NCBI RefSeq assembly: GCF_001611975.1 | Contig: NZ_CP014525.1 | Location: forward strand, 1,232,001 to 1,296,000 | DNA length: 64,000 nucleotides | From: Haematospirillum jordaniae | Lineage (GTDB): Bacteria > Pseudomonadota > Alphaproteobacteria > Rhodospirillales > Rhodospirillaceae | Direction: 5' to 3' | Shown here: piece by piece, positions 1 through 8,563 of the stretch | Numbering within the stretch: the first letter of the stretch is position 1 | Layout: every line of letters starts with the position of its first letter | Notes under the pieces: generated by a model | Seen by the model: only the letters and a program-made list of their open reading frames with translations | The model's database searches: none | Told to the model about the DNA's origin: nothing | Translations under genes and position numbers: made by a program

Positions 1-79
1 ACACAAGCGGCTGTGCACCGGCTGGTGCACACGCAAGCACCAGACTGAGGAAAAGGACAGGGCCACGGCATTCCGGCAT
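1..79 (-). CDS. Solute-binding protein, family 3 (5' fragment, cut by window edge)
   Basis: Only the first 26 codons are in the window, running off the left edge. They encode a signal peptide (MPECRGPVLFLSLVLACAPAGA) followed by QPLV, which lines up with the start of the mature part of the two neighbouring solute-binding proteins (RLVFNTE and APLTFNTE). An AAGGGGAA ribosome-binding site lies about 8 bases before the ATG. The gene begins 31 bases after the stop of the preceding paralogue on the same strand, so it is probably the third gene of a tandem set. The identification rests on the signal peptide, spacing and these few matching residues; the rest must be read outside the window. Confidence 0.6.
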   Translation of the reverse strand, partial: MPECRGPVLFLSLVLACAPAGAQPLV

Positions 80-110
80 TGTAACAGTTCCCCTTGTTAC
101 AGGTCCAAAA

Positions 111-854
111 TCACGGGACAGGCGTTTGGTATCGGGACCGGCGTATCTCTTCAGCCTCTCCGGATGCGTTAAGCTGGTCAAGAGCCTCCTGCAACCGTTC
201 GATGATATGGTCATCAATATTTTTGTTACACGCCAACCCGATGACATTCTCAGCAAAGACCAGCGCTTCCTCGACCTCTATACCGGCCTCGCGGGCCACC
301 TGTTCGTCGCCTTCGCCGCCGGCCCACAGGTCTATACGCCCTGTCTTCAGTTTGTTCATGTTGACGTAATCGCTGTTGGCTTCCTCGACCTCGATGTTGG
401 CGTCGCGCAGGTAACCAACCCAGATGTCGTTGCTGTACGATCCAATCTTCTTGCCGCGCAGGTCCTCCAGGGACAGTGCCTTGAAGGGATCGCCCTTGAG
501 TTTGTAGATCACGGATTTGCTGATTTCGATCGGCATAACCCATTTGAAAAGAGGTTCCCTGGCTTCGGTAAACTTTGTTGAGAAGACGCAGTGCCCATCC
601 TGGTGCAGAGCATTGTTGTAACTCTTTTTCCAGGGGCCGACGATGATGTCATACGCAATGTCGGCATCTTTGGCGATGCGTCGCACAATATCAGCCGATG
701 TTCCGACAACCTTCCCGTCCTGGAAGTAGTTGAACGGAGGCGATTCTTCCGTATTGAACACAAGTCGCCCGGCCCCGGCCGGGACCGGGGCAAGAGCCAT
801 AAAACAGGCCACAAGGGCGCTGGTATGGCTGCAGAGATGTCTAGGGCCGGGCAT
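111..854 (-). CDS. Periplasmic solute-binding protein, family 3 (amino-acid type)
   Basis: A 247-residue secreted protein with a signal peptide ending near APAGAG at residue 28, then a two-lobe SBP_bac_3-type fold. It shares long blocks with the next gene upstream (FNTE...NY..GKVVG, GPW.KSY, EPLFKW, YKLKG, LRGKKIGSY, VEEA, GLACNK). In the known family such proteins bind polar amino acids or related small solutes for an ABC importer, but no permease or ATPase gene is adjacent, so the ligand and the transporter partner are unknown. It starts only 5 bases after the stop of the upstream paralogue, implying cotranscription. The ATG at 854 is preceded by AAGAG. Confidence 0.82.
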   Translation of the reverse strand: MPGPRHLCSHTSALVACFMALAPVPAGAGRLVFNTEESPPFNYFQDGKVVGTSADIVRRIAKDADIAYDIIVGPWKKSYNNALHQDGHCVFSTKFTEAREPLFKWVMPIEISKSVIYKLKGDPFKALSLEDLRGKKIGSYSNDIWVGYLRDANIEVEEANSDYVNMNKLKTGRIDLWAGGEGDEQVAREAGIEVEEALVFAENVIGLACNKNIDDHIIERLQEALDQLNASGEAEEIRRSRYQTPVP

Positions 855-859
855 ACTGT

Positions 860-1579
860 CTACTCTTGCATCTGGAACTTGCTTTGCCGGATCTTGTCGG
901 CTTCGCCCGATGCAATCAGGTCGTCCAGTGCTTTCTGCATTTTGGCGATCACGGCATCATCAACCGATTTGTTGCAGGCCAGTCCCAGCGGATGTTCATG
1001 GGCAACCATCACTTCCTCGACCTCCACACCGGCTTCCTTGGCCAGTTTCAGGCCGGATGTATCGGTTGTGATCCAGGCATCGATGCGCCCGGTTACCAGT
1101 TTCTTTGGATTGACGTTGTCTGCCGGGGCTTCATCCACGGTGAAACCTTTGCTCTTCAGGAATTCAGCCGCGGCATCATCGGTATAGCTGCCGATTTTCT
1201 TGCCCTTTAGATCATCCAGTGATGATGCGGTCAGGGGTTTGCCCTTGAGTTTGTAGATGATCAGCCGGGTTGTATCGATGGGATACACCCATTTGAACAG
1301 GGGCTTTCTTTCGTCGGTGACAGCAGTGGTATAAACACACTTGCCGGGGAGGTTCAGGGCCTCGGTGTAGGATTTGTTCCACGGGCCAAGCACAATTTCA
1401 TATTCAACGTCGGCATTCTTGCCGATCAGCTTGATCAGTTCGGTCGATGACCCGACAACCTTTCCGTTTTTGGTGTAGTTGTAGGGAAACCAGTCCTCGG
1501 TATTGAAGGTCAGAGGTGCTGCTGTCGCGGTAAGGGGTAGAAAGGCTGCAAGCACAACCGGGATAAAGCGTTTCGTCAT
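860..1579 (-). CDS. Periplasmic solute-binding protein, family 3 (amino-acid type)
   Basis: First gene of a tandem set of three paralogues. The ORF extends upstream, but the ATG at 1579 begins a clean signal peptide (MTKRFIPVVLAAFLPLTATAA) and has a GGAG about 9 bases before it, so the protein is read as 239 residues. The mature part begins APLTFNTEDWFPYNY and has the family-3 solute-binding layout, with a hinge region around the KKIGSYTDDAAAEFL block. It probably delivers a small polar solute to an inner-membrane transporter encoded elsewhere, or acts as a sensor-type binding protein. No transporter genes are visible beside it. Confidence 0.82.
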   Translation of the reverse strand: MTKRFIPVVLAAFLPLTATAAPLTFNTEDWFPYNYTKNGKVVGSSTELIKLIGKNADVEYEIVLGPWNKSYTEALNLPGKCVYTTAVTDERKPLFKWVYPIDTTRLIIYKLKGKPLTASSLDDLKGKKIGSYTDDAAAEFLKSKGFTVDEAPADNVNPKKLVTGRIDAWITTDTSGLKLAKEAGVEVEEVMVAHEHPLGLACNKSVDDAVIAKMQKALDDLIASGEADKIRQSKFQMQE

Positions 1580-1875
1580 GGAGTGCACTCCGCATCCGTA
1601 TGGGAAAGGCAGGGGGCAGGGTGTCTGTACAGGGATGACGCAACAAAAGCCCGGAGCGCCGGAGCAGGGCACCGTACGGGGCTGTCCTGTCAGCTTCAGG
1701 GCAGGACGATGAATCATCAAGATATTTCTATCCGGTGTCCTGAAGGGTATTCTGCCCGGTCATGACGCCTATATGCGGTGTGGTGGTGGATTTTGAACAG
1801 GACTGTCGGAAAAAGGGCTGTATTTTTGTGCCGGGACAGGCAATCTGGCGGCCTGTTTCTGTTCGCTTGGGTTTG

Positions 1876-2514
1876 ATGATTGTGTCCAGATTGTCCGAAA
1901 CGGTTCCTGTTGCATCCCCATCTGTCCGCAAGGGGCTGATTCGCCGCCTGTATGACTGGACCCTGCGTGTGGCGGAGGGCCCCCGGGCCATCCCGGTTCT
2001 GGGGTTGGTTTCCTTTGCCGAGGCTTCGTTCTTTCCGGTTCCCCCAGATCCCATCCTGATGGCGGTGGCCCTGTCTAGGCCAGACCGGGCTATACGGGCG
2101 GCCCTGTGGTGTACCCTTATGTCTGTTCTGGGGGGGCTTTTTGGTTATGCGATCGGCGCAGGCCTGTACGAGCTGGTCGGCCGGCCGATTATCGAGGCCT
2201 ATCGCCTGCAGGATGCCTTTGACGTGTTTCGTGACGGTTTTGCGGAATGGGGTGCCTGGATTATTGTGGCAAAGGGCTTGACGCCCATTCCCTTCAAGCT
2301 GGTTACGATCGCTGGCGGTGTGGCGCAGATGAATCTGCCGGCGTTTGTTCTGGCCTGTGCCTTGACCCGTGGTGCCCGTTTCCTGTTTGTGGCCTGGCTG
2401 TTCCGCATGTACGGTACCAAGGCCAGAACGGTGATCGACACCCACTTCTACCCGCTGTTCTGGGGGGGGATGTTTGTTCTGGCCCTAGGGATCGGGGCTG
2501 TTTTCCTGTTCTAG
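1876..2514 (+). CDS. YqaA/DedA-family (VTT domain) inner-membrane protein
   Basis: An integral membrane protein whose conserved part starts at RRLYDWTLR and continues through SFAEASFFPVPPD, a typical YqaA/SNARE-associated (VTT) signature with an acidic residue and prolines in a re-entrant segment. Further hydrophobic segments lie around GGLFGYAIGAGLYELVG and the C-terminal FWGGMFVLALGIGAVFLF. In the family, members are linked to lipid handling and membrane homeostasis, but this subfamily has no firm function. The reading frame is open back to an ATG at 1762. The ATG at 1876 (212 residues) fits the family start better, although neither has a strong ribosome-binding site. It ends 10 bases from the convergent SDR gene. 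Confidence 0.75.
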   Translation: MIVSRLSETVPVASPSVRKGLIRRLYDWTLRVAEGPRAIPVLGLVSFAEASFFPVPPDPILMAVALSRPDRAIRAALWCTLMSVLGGLFGYAIGAGLYELVGRPIIEAYRLQDAFDVFRDGFAEWGAWIIVAKGLTPIPFKLVTIAGGVAQMNLPAFVLACALTRGARFLFVAWLFRMYGTKARTVIDTHFYPLFWGGMFVLALGIGAVFLF

Positions 2515-2524
2515 GGCGGGTCGC

Positions 2525-3256
2525 TCAGAGCGGCGTTGCCACCTGTTCCCTGTACGTGATGGTTGCCCCATGGTGCGGGCAGCCCGCAGCCACCAGGTCC
2601 AGAATGGGTACGGCATGAACCTCTGGCGGGGGCAGGGTTTGCGGATCCTCCCCCGGGAATGCCTGTTCCCGCATCCGGGTACGGGTGCCGCCCGGGTCAT
2701 ACAGGTTGACCCGCAGCGGGGTTTGCCTGACTTCTTCCGCCCAAGTTCTGACCAGAACCTCCAGAGCAGCCTTGGATGCGGCGTAGGGACCCCAGTAAGC
2801 CCGTGGTGCCCGCGCGACCGAGCTGGTCACAAACACCGCCCGCCCGGCATCGGAAAGGCGCAGCAGCGGATCCACATAACGGATCAGCTCCCAGTTGACG
2901 CGCAGGTTGGTGTTCATCACATCGTCGAACGTCTTGGGCTTGATGTGCCCGACCGGTCCCAGTTGCCCCAGAAGACCGGCATTGCCAACCAGAATGTCCA
3001 GCCGTCCGAACCTTTGGTACAGGGCGGCGGCCATCTGGTCGATCCGGTCGGTTTTGCGTAGGTCTTCGGGCACCAGAACTAGGCGGGTTCCGCATGCGGC
3101 ATGGACTTCATCGTCCAGCTCTTCCAGAGCCCCCTGTGTGCGGGCAACGGCCACAACGGTGGCGCCCTCGGTGGCGAGGTGGCGGGCAAGGGCCCGCCCG
3201 ATCCCGCGGGAGGCCCCGGTTACCAGGGCAATCCGCCCTTCCAGTCGTTTGCTCAC
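2525..3256 (-). CDS. SDR-family NAD(P)-dependent oxidoreductase
   Basis: A 243-residue classical short-chain dehydrogenase. It has the dinucleotide motif TGASRGIG at residues 14-21, the NAG segment (VGNAGLLG), a catalytic serine region (VTSSVARAP) and the YAASK active-site tetrad pair. The C-terminal half after the active site resembles the YciK-type branch (GTRTRMREQAFPGED). The substrate cannot be named from sequence. It is last in the dnaB-alr-mlaE-mlaF-radA-cvpA-purF row, starting 22 bases after purF ends, so it is probably cotranscribed with housekeeping genes. Confidence 0.85.
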   Translation of the reverse strand: MSKRLEGRIALVTGASRGIGRALARHLATEGATVVAVARTQGALEELDDEVHAACGTRLVLVPEDLRKTDRIDQMAAALYQRFGRLDILVGNAGLLGQLGPVGHIKPKTFDDVMNTNLRVNWELIRYVDPLLRLSDAGRAVFVTSSVARAPRAYWGPYAASKAALEVLVRTWAEEVRQTPLRVNLYDPGGTRTRMREQAFPGEDPQTLPPPEVHAVPILDLVAAGCPHHGATITYREQVATPL

Positions 3257-3278
3257 GGCTGTTCAGATCCTTGTGTAG

Positions 3279-4766
3279 TCAGATGCTACGGCGGTGTTCG
3301 TTCAGGCGGGATACCACCCGCAGGGTATCTGGCGTGGCCAGATCGGTCAGTTTCGAGACATAATCGCCGGTAAAGCAGGCATCACAGAAACCGGGGTTCT
3401 GTTCGTTCCGTCCGGGCTGGCCGGCGGCACGGTACAGGCCATCGACCGAAATAAAGGCCAGACTGTCTACCCCCAGGATGCGAGCCATGCCCGGAACATC
3501 AAAGCGGGAGGCCAGCAGTTTCTCCCGTTCCGGCGTGTCGATCCCGAAATAGCACGGGTGGGCCGTTGGGGGAGACGAAATTCGCAGGTGTACCTCGGCG
3601 GCACCGGCTTGGCGGACCATGTCCACGATCTTGGTGGAGGTTGTGCCACGCACGATGCTGTCATCAACCAGGACCACCCGCTTGCCTTCCAGATACAGAC
3701 GGTTGGCGTTGTGTTTGCGCCGTACGCCGATATCGCGGGTTTTCTGGGTCGGCTGGATAAAGGTCCGCCCGACATAATGGTTGCGGATGATCCCCAGTTC
3801 GAAGGGGATGCCGCTTTCCTGGGCATATCCCAAGGCAGCGGGAATGCCGGAATCTGGAACCGGCACCACAACATCGGCCGTAACCGGGGCTTCCCGCGCC
3901 AGTTCCATGCCGATTTTTTTGCGCATGTCATAGACACTCAGCCCTTCGCAGACGGAATCCGGACGGGCAAAGTAGATGTATTCAAAAATACAGAACCGCC
4001 GTCCGACCGTGGGGAAAGGCCGCATGGACCGCAGGCCGGCACGGTTGATCACCACCATTTCCCCGGGCTCGATATCCCGCACGTATTCGGCGCTGATGAT
4101 ATCCAGTGCGCAGGTTTCCGATGCAAACAGGGTGGCATCGCCATGGCTGCCCAGCACCAAGGGGCGGAAACCGTGTGGATCCCGCACCCCAATCAGGGTA
4201 TCGGCGGTCATGACCACAAGGGAGAAGGCCCCTTCCACCTGGGACAGGGCATCGATCAGGCGGTCTTCCACCGAAGCCTTGCGTGACCGGGCCATCAGCT
4301 GGATGATCACCTCGGTATCGCTGGTGGACTGGAAGATACAGCCCTGCTGGACCAGCTGGTGGCGCAGGGTCAGCGCATTGGTCAGGTTGCCGTTATGGGC
4401 AAGGGCAATGCCGCCACAGGCCAGGTCGGCGTACAGGGGCTGGACATTGCGCAGGGCCGTATCGCCCGACGTGGAGTAACGCACGTGACCAATGGCCATG
4501 GTTCCCGGCAGGCCTGGGATCCCGGCCTCGGGCCGGAAGACCCGGTGGACGTGCCCCAGTCCCTTGTGGGTATGGAAGTTCTCTCCGTCGCAGGACACAA
4601 CCCCCGCCGCTTCCTGGCCACGGTGTTGCAGGGCATGCAGGCCAAGAGCTGTGTGCGCTGCGGCGTCAGGGTCGGAAAAAATACCGAAAACGCCGCACTC
4701 TTCCTGCGGCTTGTCGTCATCCGGGCTATTCAGAGGAAACGGAAACGCAGGAAATTTGACCATCAT
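3279..4766 (-). CDS. purF: Amidophosphoribosyltransferase
   Basis: Catalyses the first committed step of purine synthesis: PRPP plus glutamine gives phosphoribosylamine. The 495-residue protein begins with a short propeptide and then ECGVFGIF, where the cysteine at about residue 24 would become the N-terminal nucleophile of the Ntn-hydrolase glutaminase domain after processing. The C-terminal phosphoribosyltransferase domain shows the PRPP loop VVLVDDSIVRGTT and the PVPDSGIPAA segment. Its start overlaps the stop of cvpA by 4 bases, an arrangement seen widely between cvpA and purF, which supports translational coupling. Length is normal. Confidence 0.96.
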   Translation of the reverse strand: MMVKFPAFPFPLNSPDDDKPQEECGVFGIFSDPDAAAHTALGLHALQHRGQEAAGVVSCDGENFHTHKGLGHVHRVFRPEAGIPGLPGTMAIGHVRYSTSGDTALRNVQPLYADLACGGIALAHNGNLTNALTLRHQLVQQGCIFQSTSDTEVIIQLMARSRKASVEDRLIDALSQVEGAFSLVVMTADTLIGVRDPHGFRPLVLGSHGDATLFASETCALDIISAEYVRDIEPGEMVVINRAGLRSMRPFPTVGRRFCIFEYIYFARPDSVCEGLSVYDMRKKIGMELAREAPVTADVVVPVPDSGIPAALGYAQESGIPFELGIIRNHYVGRTFIQPTQKTRDIGVRRKHNANRLYLEGKRVVLVDDSIVRGTTSTKIVDMVRQAGAAEVHLRISSPPTAHPCYFGIDTPEREKLLASRFDVPGMARILGVDSLAFISVDGLYRAAGQPGRNEQNPGFCDACFTGDYVSKLTDLATPDTLRVVSRLNEHRRSI

Positions 4767-5500
4767 GGCCTCTCGTCGGGGGGCTGCCGGGATGCTTCGT
4801 CCTGGAACAACTGGTCCAGGCTGCTGCTGGCTGCGCTGTCATACCCCGGTTGCAGCGTTGGGGCAAGCGCTGGGGTGGGTGATCCAGATGTTGTGCTTGG
4901 GCTTGGGCGGGACAGTTTGTCGTACAGGGCCTTGGCTTCTATGGCCCGGCGCACGTCTTCTTGGGTCTGGCGTGTCAGGCCACGGGCCTTGGCTTCTTCT
5001 GTCTTCAGATGGTCGGGGATCAGGGATCGCAGGGCATCGGTACCGGCTTCGACCAGTGGCAGGGTCCGGGCGCCGGATATCCACTGTGGCCGTCCTTCTG
5101 CCGTCGGATAAACCCATGACAGGACCATAAAGGCAAAGGCCATGACGACAACCCCCCGGGCCAGGCCGAACAGGAAGCCAAGCGAGCGGTCAAGGGAGTT
5201 CAGGCGGCTGCCCTGAACCTGGCCAGACAGGGCCTTGGTCAGAAGCGATAAGGTGACAAGGGTTACCAGAAACAGGCCAACCGCAGCGGCTCCATCAGCG
5301 GCCCAAGGCAGGGGAATGGCATCGCGTGCAAAGGGACGGGCCAACGGAAATCCGTACATGGCAGCAAATCCGGCCCCGACCCAGGCGGCAATGGCTAGCA
5401 CCTCGTGTACAAAGCCCCGGAAAAAGGCCAAGGCGGCGGAAATCAGCACCACGGCCAGGACAACAAGATCCAGAAAGGTCAAGGGCACAGAGTCCATCAT
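4763..5500 (-). CDS. cvpA: CvpA family inner-membrane protein
   Basis: A 245-residue protein with four predicted membrane segments in the first 170 residues (LTFLDLVVLAVVLISAALAF, EVLAIAAWVGAGFAAMYGF, GAAAVGLFLVTLVTLSLL, FGLARGVVVMAFAFMVLSW), the signature layout of the CvpA family (colicin V production). The C-terminal 75 residues are soluble, rich in Pro, Ser and Thr, and probably disordered. In other proteobacteria CvpA affects colicin V export and envelope stress tolerance, without a defined biochemical activity. It overlaps purF by four bases and lies 47 bases downstream of radA. Confidence 0.9.
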   Translation of the reverse strand: MMDSVPLTFLDLVVLAVVLISAALAFFRGFVHEVLAIAAWVGAGFAAMYGFPLARPFARDAIPLPWAADGAAAVGLFLVTLVTLSLLTKALSGQVQGSRLNSLDRSLGFLFGLARGVVVMAFAFMVLSWVYPTAEGRPQWISGARTLPLVEAGTDALRSLIPDHLKTEEAKARGLTRQTQEDVRRAIEAKALYDKLSRPSPSTTSGSPTPALAPTLQPGYDSAASSSLDQLFQDEASRQPPDERP

Positions 5501-5547
5501 GGTAATCCCCGGGCAGTGCCGGACAGGTATCCGGCTGTTTTGTAGTC

Positions 5548-6966
5548 TCAGGCTTCCGCGTCACAGTCCTGCTTGCGCAGGGCCTTTGCAGGGAACAGGG
5601 CAACTAGGTCCTGCAAATGACCGATTTCCCGTACGGCCATGCCATCTACAGTGCCGGTTCCCCCGCGTGCGCCGGGTTTCTGGCGCCGGCGCGGAGACAG
5701 CGCCTCGGCAAAGCCAAGCTTGGCGGCTTCCTTCAGGCGGGCTTCACCTTGGGTTACCGCCCGGATTTCCCCGGACAGGCCGACTTCACCGAAAACGGCA
5801 AGATCAGCTGGGACCGGCGTACCGCAGGCTGCCGACACCAAGGCGGCTGCAACGGCCAAGTCGGCGGCCGGTTCACCGATCCGCAACCCCCCGGCAACAT
5901 TCAGATATACGTCATTTGATCCCAGGGCAAGGCCGCAACGTGCCTCCAGTACCGCCATAATCATGGACAGGCGGCTGCTGTCCCACCCGACCACGGCCCG
6001 GCGGGGTGACCCCCCCCCGGACGAGGAGACCAGGGCCTGTATTTCCACCAGCACCGGGCGGGTGCCCTCTATGCCGGCAAACACGCAGCTGCCCGAGATA
6101 TTTCCACGCCGTTCGGCCAAGAACAGCGCCGAGGGGTTGAGAACTTCCCCTAGGCCGGTGTCGGTCATCTCAAACACGCCGATTTCGTCGGTGGCACCAA
6201 AGCGGTTTTTCACCGCCCGGAGGATCCGGAAATGGTGTCCGCGTTCACCTTCGAAATACAGGACGGTATCGACCATGTGTTCCATCACCCGTGGTCCGGC
6301 CAAGGCACCTTCCTTGGTGACATGCCCGACCAGGAACAGGGCAAAGCCGCGTCGTTTGGCCAGTCGGATCAGTTCGTGCGAGCAGGCACGGACTTGGGCC
6401 ACGCTGCCCGGGGCTGAATCTAGGGTGTCCAGGTACATGGTCTGGATAGAGTCAATCACCACCACCTGCGGGCGATCATTCTCTTCCAGAGTGGCAACAA
6501 TGTCCCCGACATTGGTGGCCGATGCCAGCCCGACGGTAGCCGGCGACAGACCCAGACGGGCGGCGCGCAGACGGACCTGATCAACGGCTTCCTCGCCGGA
6601 GATATAGGCAACCTTCAGCCCGGTTCCGGCCAGTGCAGCCGCAGCCTGCAGCAAAAGGGTGGATTTGCCGATACCGGGATCGCCACCCACCAGAAGAGCC
6701 GACCCGGGGACTAGGCCACCCCCGCAGACCCGGTCCAGTTCGGCAATACCGGTAGGCATGCGCGGGGGGATCTTGCTTTGTCCTTCCAGACCGACCAGAT
6801 CGATCCGGCGCCCCGACTTTGCACCGGCCATGGCTTTTGGTCCCGTGCCGGGGCGATTTTCCTCCACCAGGGTATTCCATTCTCCGCACCCGTCACAACG
6901 GCCGGCCCAGCGGGGGAACACGCTGCCACAGCTTTGGCAGGAAAACTGGCTTGCCGCCCGTGCCAC
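5548..6966 (-). CDS. radA: DNA repair protein RadA (Sms)
   Basis: A 472-residue RecA-like ATPase that drives branch migration during recombination. The N-terminal zinc finger is visible as CQSCG and CDGCG (residues 10-30), followed by Walker A GGDPGIGKST (about residues 92-101), the RadA-specific KNRFG motif, and a C-terminal Lon-protease-like domain containing GGLRIGEPAADLAVAAAL. Length and domain order match the family. It sits between mlaF (4-base gap) and cvpA in an order common in alphaproteobacteria, so it is probably expressed from the dnaB or alr promoter region. Confidence 0.96.
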   Translation of the reverse strand: MARAASQFSCQSCGSVFPRWAGRCDGCGEWNTLVEENRPGTGPKAMAGAKSGRRIDLVGLEGQSKIPPRMPTGIAELDRVCGGGLVPGSALLVGGDPGIGKSTLLLQAAAALAGTGLKVAYISGEEAVDQVRLRAARLGLSPATVGLASATNVGDIVATLEENDRPQVVVIDSIQTMYLDTLDSAPGSVAQVRACSHELIRLAKRRGFALFLVGHVTKEGALAGPRVMEHMVDTVLYFEGERGHHFRILRAVKNRFGATDEIGVFEMTDTGLGEVLNPSALFLAERRGNISGSCVFAGIEGTRPVLVEIQALVSSSGGGSPRRAVVGWDSSRLSMIMAVLEARCGLALGSNDVYLNVAGGLRIGEPAADLAVAAALVSAACGTPVPADLAVFGEVGLSGEIRAVTQGEARLKEAAKLGFAEALSPRRRQKPGARGGTGTVDGMAVREIGHLQDLVALFPAKALRKQDCDAEA

Positions 6967-6970
6967 GGGG

Positions 6971-7759
6971 TCAGGCCCTGACCGTCATCTGGATCGGCCC
7001 TTCGGCCCGACCGTGTACAAACTGGTCAACAAATGGATTGCCGGATTCAAATACCTGTGCGGCAGTGCCGGTCCAGATCATCCGCCCTTGGTACAGCATG
7101 GCAATGCGGTCGGCGATTTTACGTGCCGAGGTCATGTCGTGGGTAATGGTGACAGCCGTGGCTCCCAGTTCCCGTACGCACTTGATGATCAGGTCGTTGA
7201 TCACATCGGCCATGATCGGGTCCAGCCCGGTTGTCGGTTCGTCGAAGAAGATGATTTCTGGTTCCCCGGCAATGGCGCGGGCCAGTCCGACACGCTTTTG
7301 CATGCCGCCGGACAGTTCTGACGGGTGAAGATCGGCGACATCTTCCCCCAGGCCGACTTGGGCCAGTTTTTCCAGTGCCCGGTTCCGTGCCCGTGCCCTG
7401 TCCATCTGTCCACCCTGGATCAGTCCAAAGGCTACATTTTCCCAGACCGGCAGGGAATCAAACAGGGCCGCCCCCTGGAACAGCATGCCGAATTTGCGGG
7501 ACATGCGGTCGCGGGCGCGTGAGCCAAGGCGTGTCATCTCCGCCCCGTCAACACGGATAGATCCTCGGTCCGGTTTCATCAGGCCAAGGATGCACTTCAG
7601 CAGGACGGACTTCCCCGTTCCTGATCCTCCGATGACAACGACGTTCTCGCCACGCATGACATCCAGCGTGACGCCGTTGAGAACCGTCTTGCTTCCAAAA
7701 GATTTGCTGACATCGGTCAGGCTGATCTTGGGCGGGTTGTCTGCCGTGGGTGTGGTCAT
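6971..7759 (-). CDS. mlaF: ABC transporter ATP-binding protein, MlaF-like (lipid transport)
   Basis: A 262-residue ATPase with Walker A GGSGTGKS, signature LSGGMQKRVGLARA, Walker B EIIFFDEPTTGLDP and the switch histidine in THDM. The MQKRV signature is typical of the MlaF/Ttg2A branch that energises phospholipid transport across the envelope. The frame is open further upstream, but the ATG at 7759 overlaps the mlaE stop by 4 bases, as expected for coupled ABC genes. No mlaD (MCE), mlaC or mlaB gene accompanies it here; the next gene is radA, so the substrate-contacting partners must be encoded elsewhere. Confidence 0.88.
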   Translation of the reverse strand: MTTPTADNPPKISLTDVSKSFGSKTVLNGVTLDVMRGENVVVIGGSGTGKSVLLKCILGLMKPDRGSIRVDGAEMTRLGSRARDRMSRKFGMLFQGAALFDSLPVWENVAFGLIQGGQMDRARARNRALEKLAQVGLGEDVADLHPSELSGGMQKRVGLARAIAGEPEIIFFDEPTTGLDPIMADVINDLIIKCVRELGATAVTITHDMTSARKIADRIAMLYQGRMIWTGTAAQVFESGNPFVDQFVHGRAEGPIQMTVRA

Positions 7760-8559
7760 TGGGTGAAGAACAACTCCGTCATCATGTAATTGAAGATCAG
7801 GATCAGGATCGAGGCTGAAACCACGGCGTTGCGGGTGGCCTGTCCAACTCCCTGTGCGCCGCGATCGGAGTAGTATCCGTTGTAGCAGCCGGTCAGGGAA
7901 ATGAGGAAGCCGAATACCCCGGCCTTGACCAGCCCGGATATGACATCCATCGCCTGCACGTATTCCCAAGTCCGCTGGATATAGATAGCCGGGTTGGAGC
8001 CAAGCTTCCACGTTCCGATCATATAACCGCCGAACACCCCGATGATATCACCGACCAGAACCAACAGCGGCAGCATCAGGGTGGCTGCTAGGACACGGGG
8101 TACAACCAGATAACGGAACGGGTTTGTGCACAGCGTGGTCAGGGCGTCAATCTGTTCGGTAACGCGCATTGTCCCCAGTTCGGCCGCCATCGAGGCCCCG
8201 ACGCGACCGGCCACCATCAGCCCGGCCAGAACAGGCCCCAGTTCCCGGGTCATGGAAATCACCACAACGGTGGCTACGGCGCTTTCAGCCGAAAAGCGGG
8301 CAAACCCGGTATAGCTTTGTAGAGCCAAGACCATGCCGGAAAACAGGGTGGTCAGGCCCACCACGGGCAGGGAATAGTACCCGATCTCCACCATCTGGCG
8401 CACCAAGGACCGCATGTAAAGCGGCGGCGTAAGGCAATGGAACAGCACAACTCCGGTAAAGACCGACAGCCGTCCGGCCCGTTCCACAAAGCTCAGGAAC
8501 ACGCGCCCGACCAGGGCCATGAAATCAAGGGCAGTATCCACATGGGGGGACGTGTTCAT
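7756..8559 (-). CDS. mlaE: ABC transporter permease, MlaE family
   Basis: A 267-residue permease with five or six hydrophobic segments and the characteristic MlaE blocks: RQMVEIGYYSLPVVGLTTLFSG, ELGPVLAGLMVAGRVGAS with an acidic ELG coupling region, and EQIDAL. With MlaF it would form the inner-membrane core of an MCE-type lipid transporter for retrograde or anterograde phospholipid movement. It starts 4 bases after alr and overlaps mlaF. The cytoplasmic STAS partner MlaB is not encoded nearby. Confidence 0.88.
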   Translation of the reverse strand: MNTSPHVDTALDFMALVGRVFLSFVERAGRLSVFTGVVLFHCLTPPLYMRSLVRQMVEIGYYSLPVVGLTTLFSGMVLALQSYTGFARFSAESAVATVVVISMTRELGPVLAGLMVAGRVGASMAAELGTMRVTEQIDALTTLCTNPFRYLVVPRVLAATLMLPLLVLVGDIIGVFGGYMIGTWKLGSNPAIYIQRTWEYVQAMDVISGLVKAGVFGFLISLTGCYNGYYSDRGAQGVGQATRNAVVSASILILIFNYMMTELFFTQ

Positions 8560-8563
8560 CAGG

